DNA of 64,000 nt from Syntrophaceae bacterium. GTDB taxonomy: Bacteria; Desulfobacterota; Syntrophia; Syntrophales; Smithellaceae. Positions 63,638 through 64,000 of this stretch are shown here, piece by piece. Below the pieces are notes generated by a model. The model was not told where the DNA came from. It made no database searches and saw nothing but the letters and a program-made list of their open reading frames with translations. The DNA is taken from the NCBI GenBank assembly GCA_018436925.1, contig JAHDKI010000011.1:124001-188000 (forward strand), in the 5' to 3' direction. Made by a program: the position numbers and the translations under genes. Each line of letters opens with the position of its first letter. Position 1 is the stretch's first letter.

Positions 63638-64000
63638 GCACGAATCCCGACAGGCTGCCGAAGACGATGTTCTATATTGATTATGGAAAGGGCGGCGCCG
63701 CCTCCTGCCTTCGCCTGAAGGAAGGTCCGCTGCCTTTAATCGGAGAAGGAGATGTTCTGATTGAAGTCGCCTTCGCAGGCGTAAACCGGCCCGATGTTTA
63801 TCAGCGCATGGGACGCTATCCGCCGCCTGCCGGCGCCTCGCCGATTTTGGGCCTTGAGGTTTCCGGTCGGATTGTCGCCAAAGCCCGGGATGTGACCCGC
63901 TGGAATATAGGCGATTGCGTCTGCGCGCTCACTCCCGGCGGCGGGTACGCGCAGTACTGCGCCGTTTCCGCGTCGCACTGTCTGCCGATTCCGGAGACGC
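63634..64000 (+). CDS. Quinone oxidoreductase-like/MDR dehydrogenase, N-terminal part
   Basis: The frame runs off the window; the first ~122 residues are seen. It begins with the GroES-like domain of the medium-chain dehydrogenase family: GEGDVLIEVAFAGVNRPDVYQRMGRYPPPAGASPILGLEVSGRIVA, typical of zinc-independent quinone oxidoreductase/crotonyl-CoA-reductase-type members. The ATG overlaps the upstream stop by ATGA, so it is translated with the ThDP enzyme. Substrate unknown. Confidence 0.82.
   Translation, partial: MSTNPDRLPKTMFYIDYGKGGAASCLRLKEGPLPLIGEGDVLIEVAFAGVNRPDVYQRMGRYPPPAGASPILGLEVSGRIVAKARDVTRWNIGDCVCALTPGGGYAQYCAVSASHCLPIPET

Overview
The window looks like chromosomal DNA of an anaerobic, probably syntrophic or fatty-acid/aromatic-degrading bacterium of the Desulfobacterota (former Deltaproteobacteria), most like the Syntrophales. 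This is inferred from gene content, not from a search: a paaK/ACT pair, 4-hydroxybutyryl-CoA dehydratase homologues, aldehyde:ferredoxin oxidoreductase domains, a DmdC-type acyl-CoA dehydrogenase, several thiolases, class III CoA-transferases inside a branched-chain-type ABC operon, and selenium-use genes. No transposase, integrase, phage gene or CRISPR array was seen.

Layout. 1-7.7 kb: end of a diaminopimelate-decarboxylase-like gene, YbaK-type deacylase, a thioredoxin with two zinc ribbons, a Nudix hydrolase, a minus-strand c-di-GMP-type locus (degenerate GGDEF protein, lipoprotein, HD-GYP protein), paaK plus an ACT protein, and a small repeated zinc-motif protein. 7.8-9.7 kb: RtcB RNA ligase with archease. 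9.8-20 kb: the replication-origin region, transcribed leftward as rsmG-parA-parB-dnaA-dnaN-gyrB-gyrA, with DnaA-box-like sites between dnaA and dnaN and upstream of dnaA. 20-25.6 kb: YjfB-like protein, TrmJ-type methyltransferase, an iron alcohol dehydrogenase/DegT aminotransferase pair, a small membrane protein and an MFS transporter. 25.7-31.4 kb: two-subunit biotin carboxylase/carboxyltransferase, the selenocysteine tRNA gene with its own promoter and terminator, a mini flagellar-rod-like protein, and a 4-hydroxybutyryl-CoA dehydratase-like protein with an altered ligand spacing. 31.8-41.9 kb: an orphan histidine kinase and a liv-type ABC operon carrying two CaiB/BaiF CoA-transferases. 41.9-44.7 kb: a YedE/YedF/cysteine-desulfurase/DUF3343 cluster that probably handles selenium. 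44.9-48.8 kb: acyl-CoA synthetase and a solitary solute-binding protein.

49-64 kb is a plus-strand catabolic region: thiolase, an intact 4-hydroxybutyryl-CoA dehydratase homologue, two tandem 949-residue proteins each fusing a tungsten-type aldehyde:ferredoxin oxidoreductase to an iron alcohol dehydrogenase, an acyl-CoA dehydrogenase, a second thiolase, a methyltransferase, a ThDP enzyme and the start of a quinone-oxidoreductase-like gene. The AOR-ADH fusion is the most unusual object. It has the domain logic of AdhE but with a ferredoxin-linked aldehyde/acid step in place of the CoA-acylating one. The neighbourhood suggests oxidation of an alcohol or diol through aldehyde and acid to a CoA ester and then acetyl-CoA, or the reverse. 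That pathway is inference.
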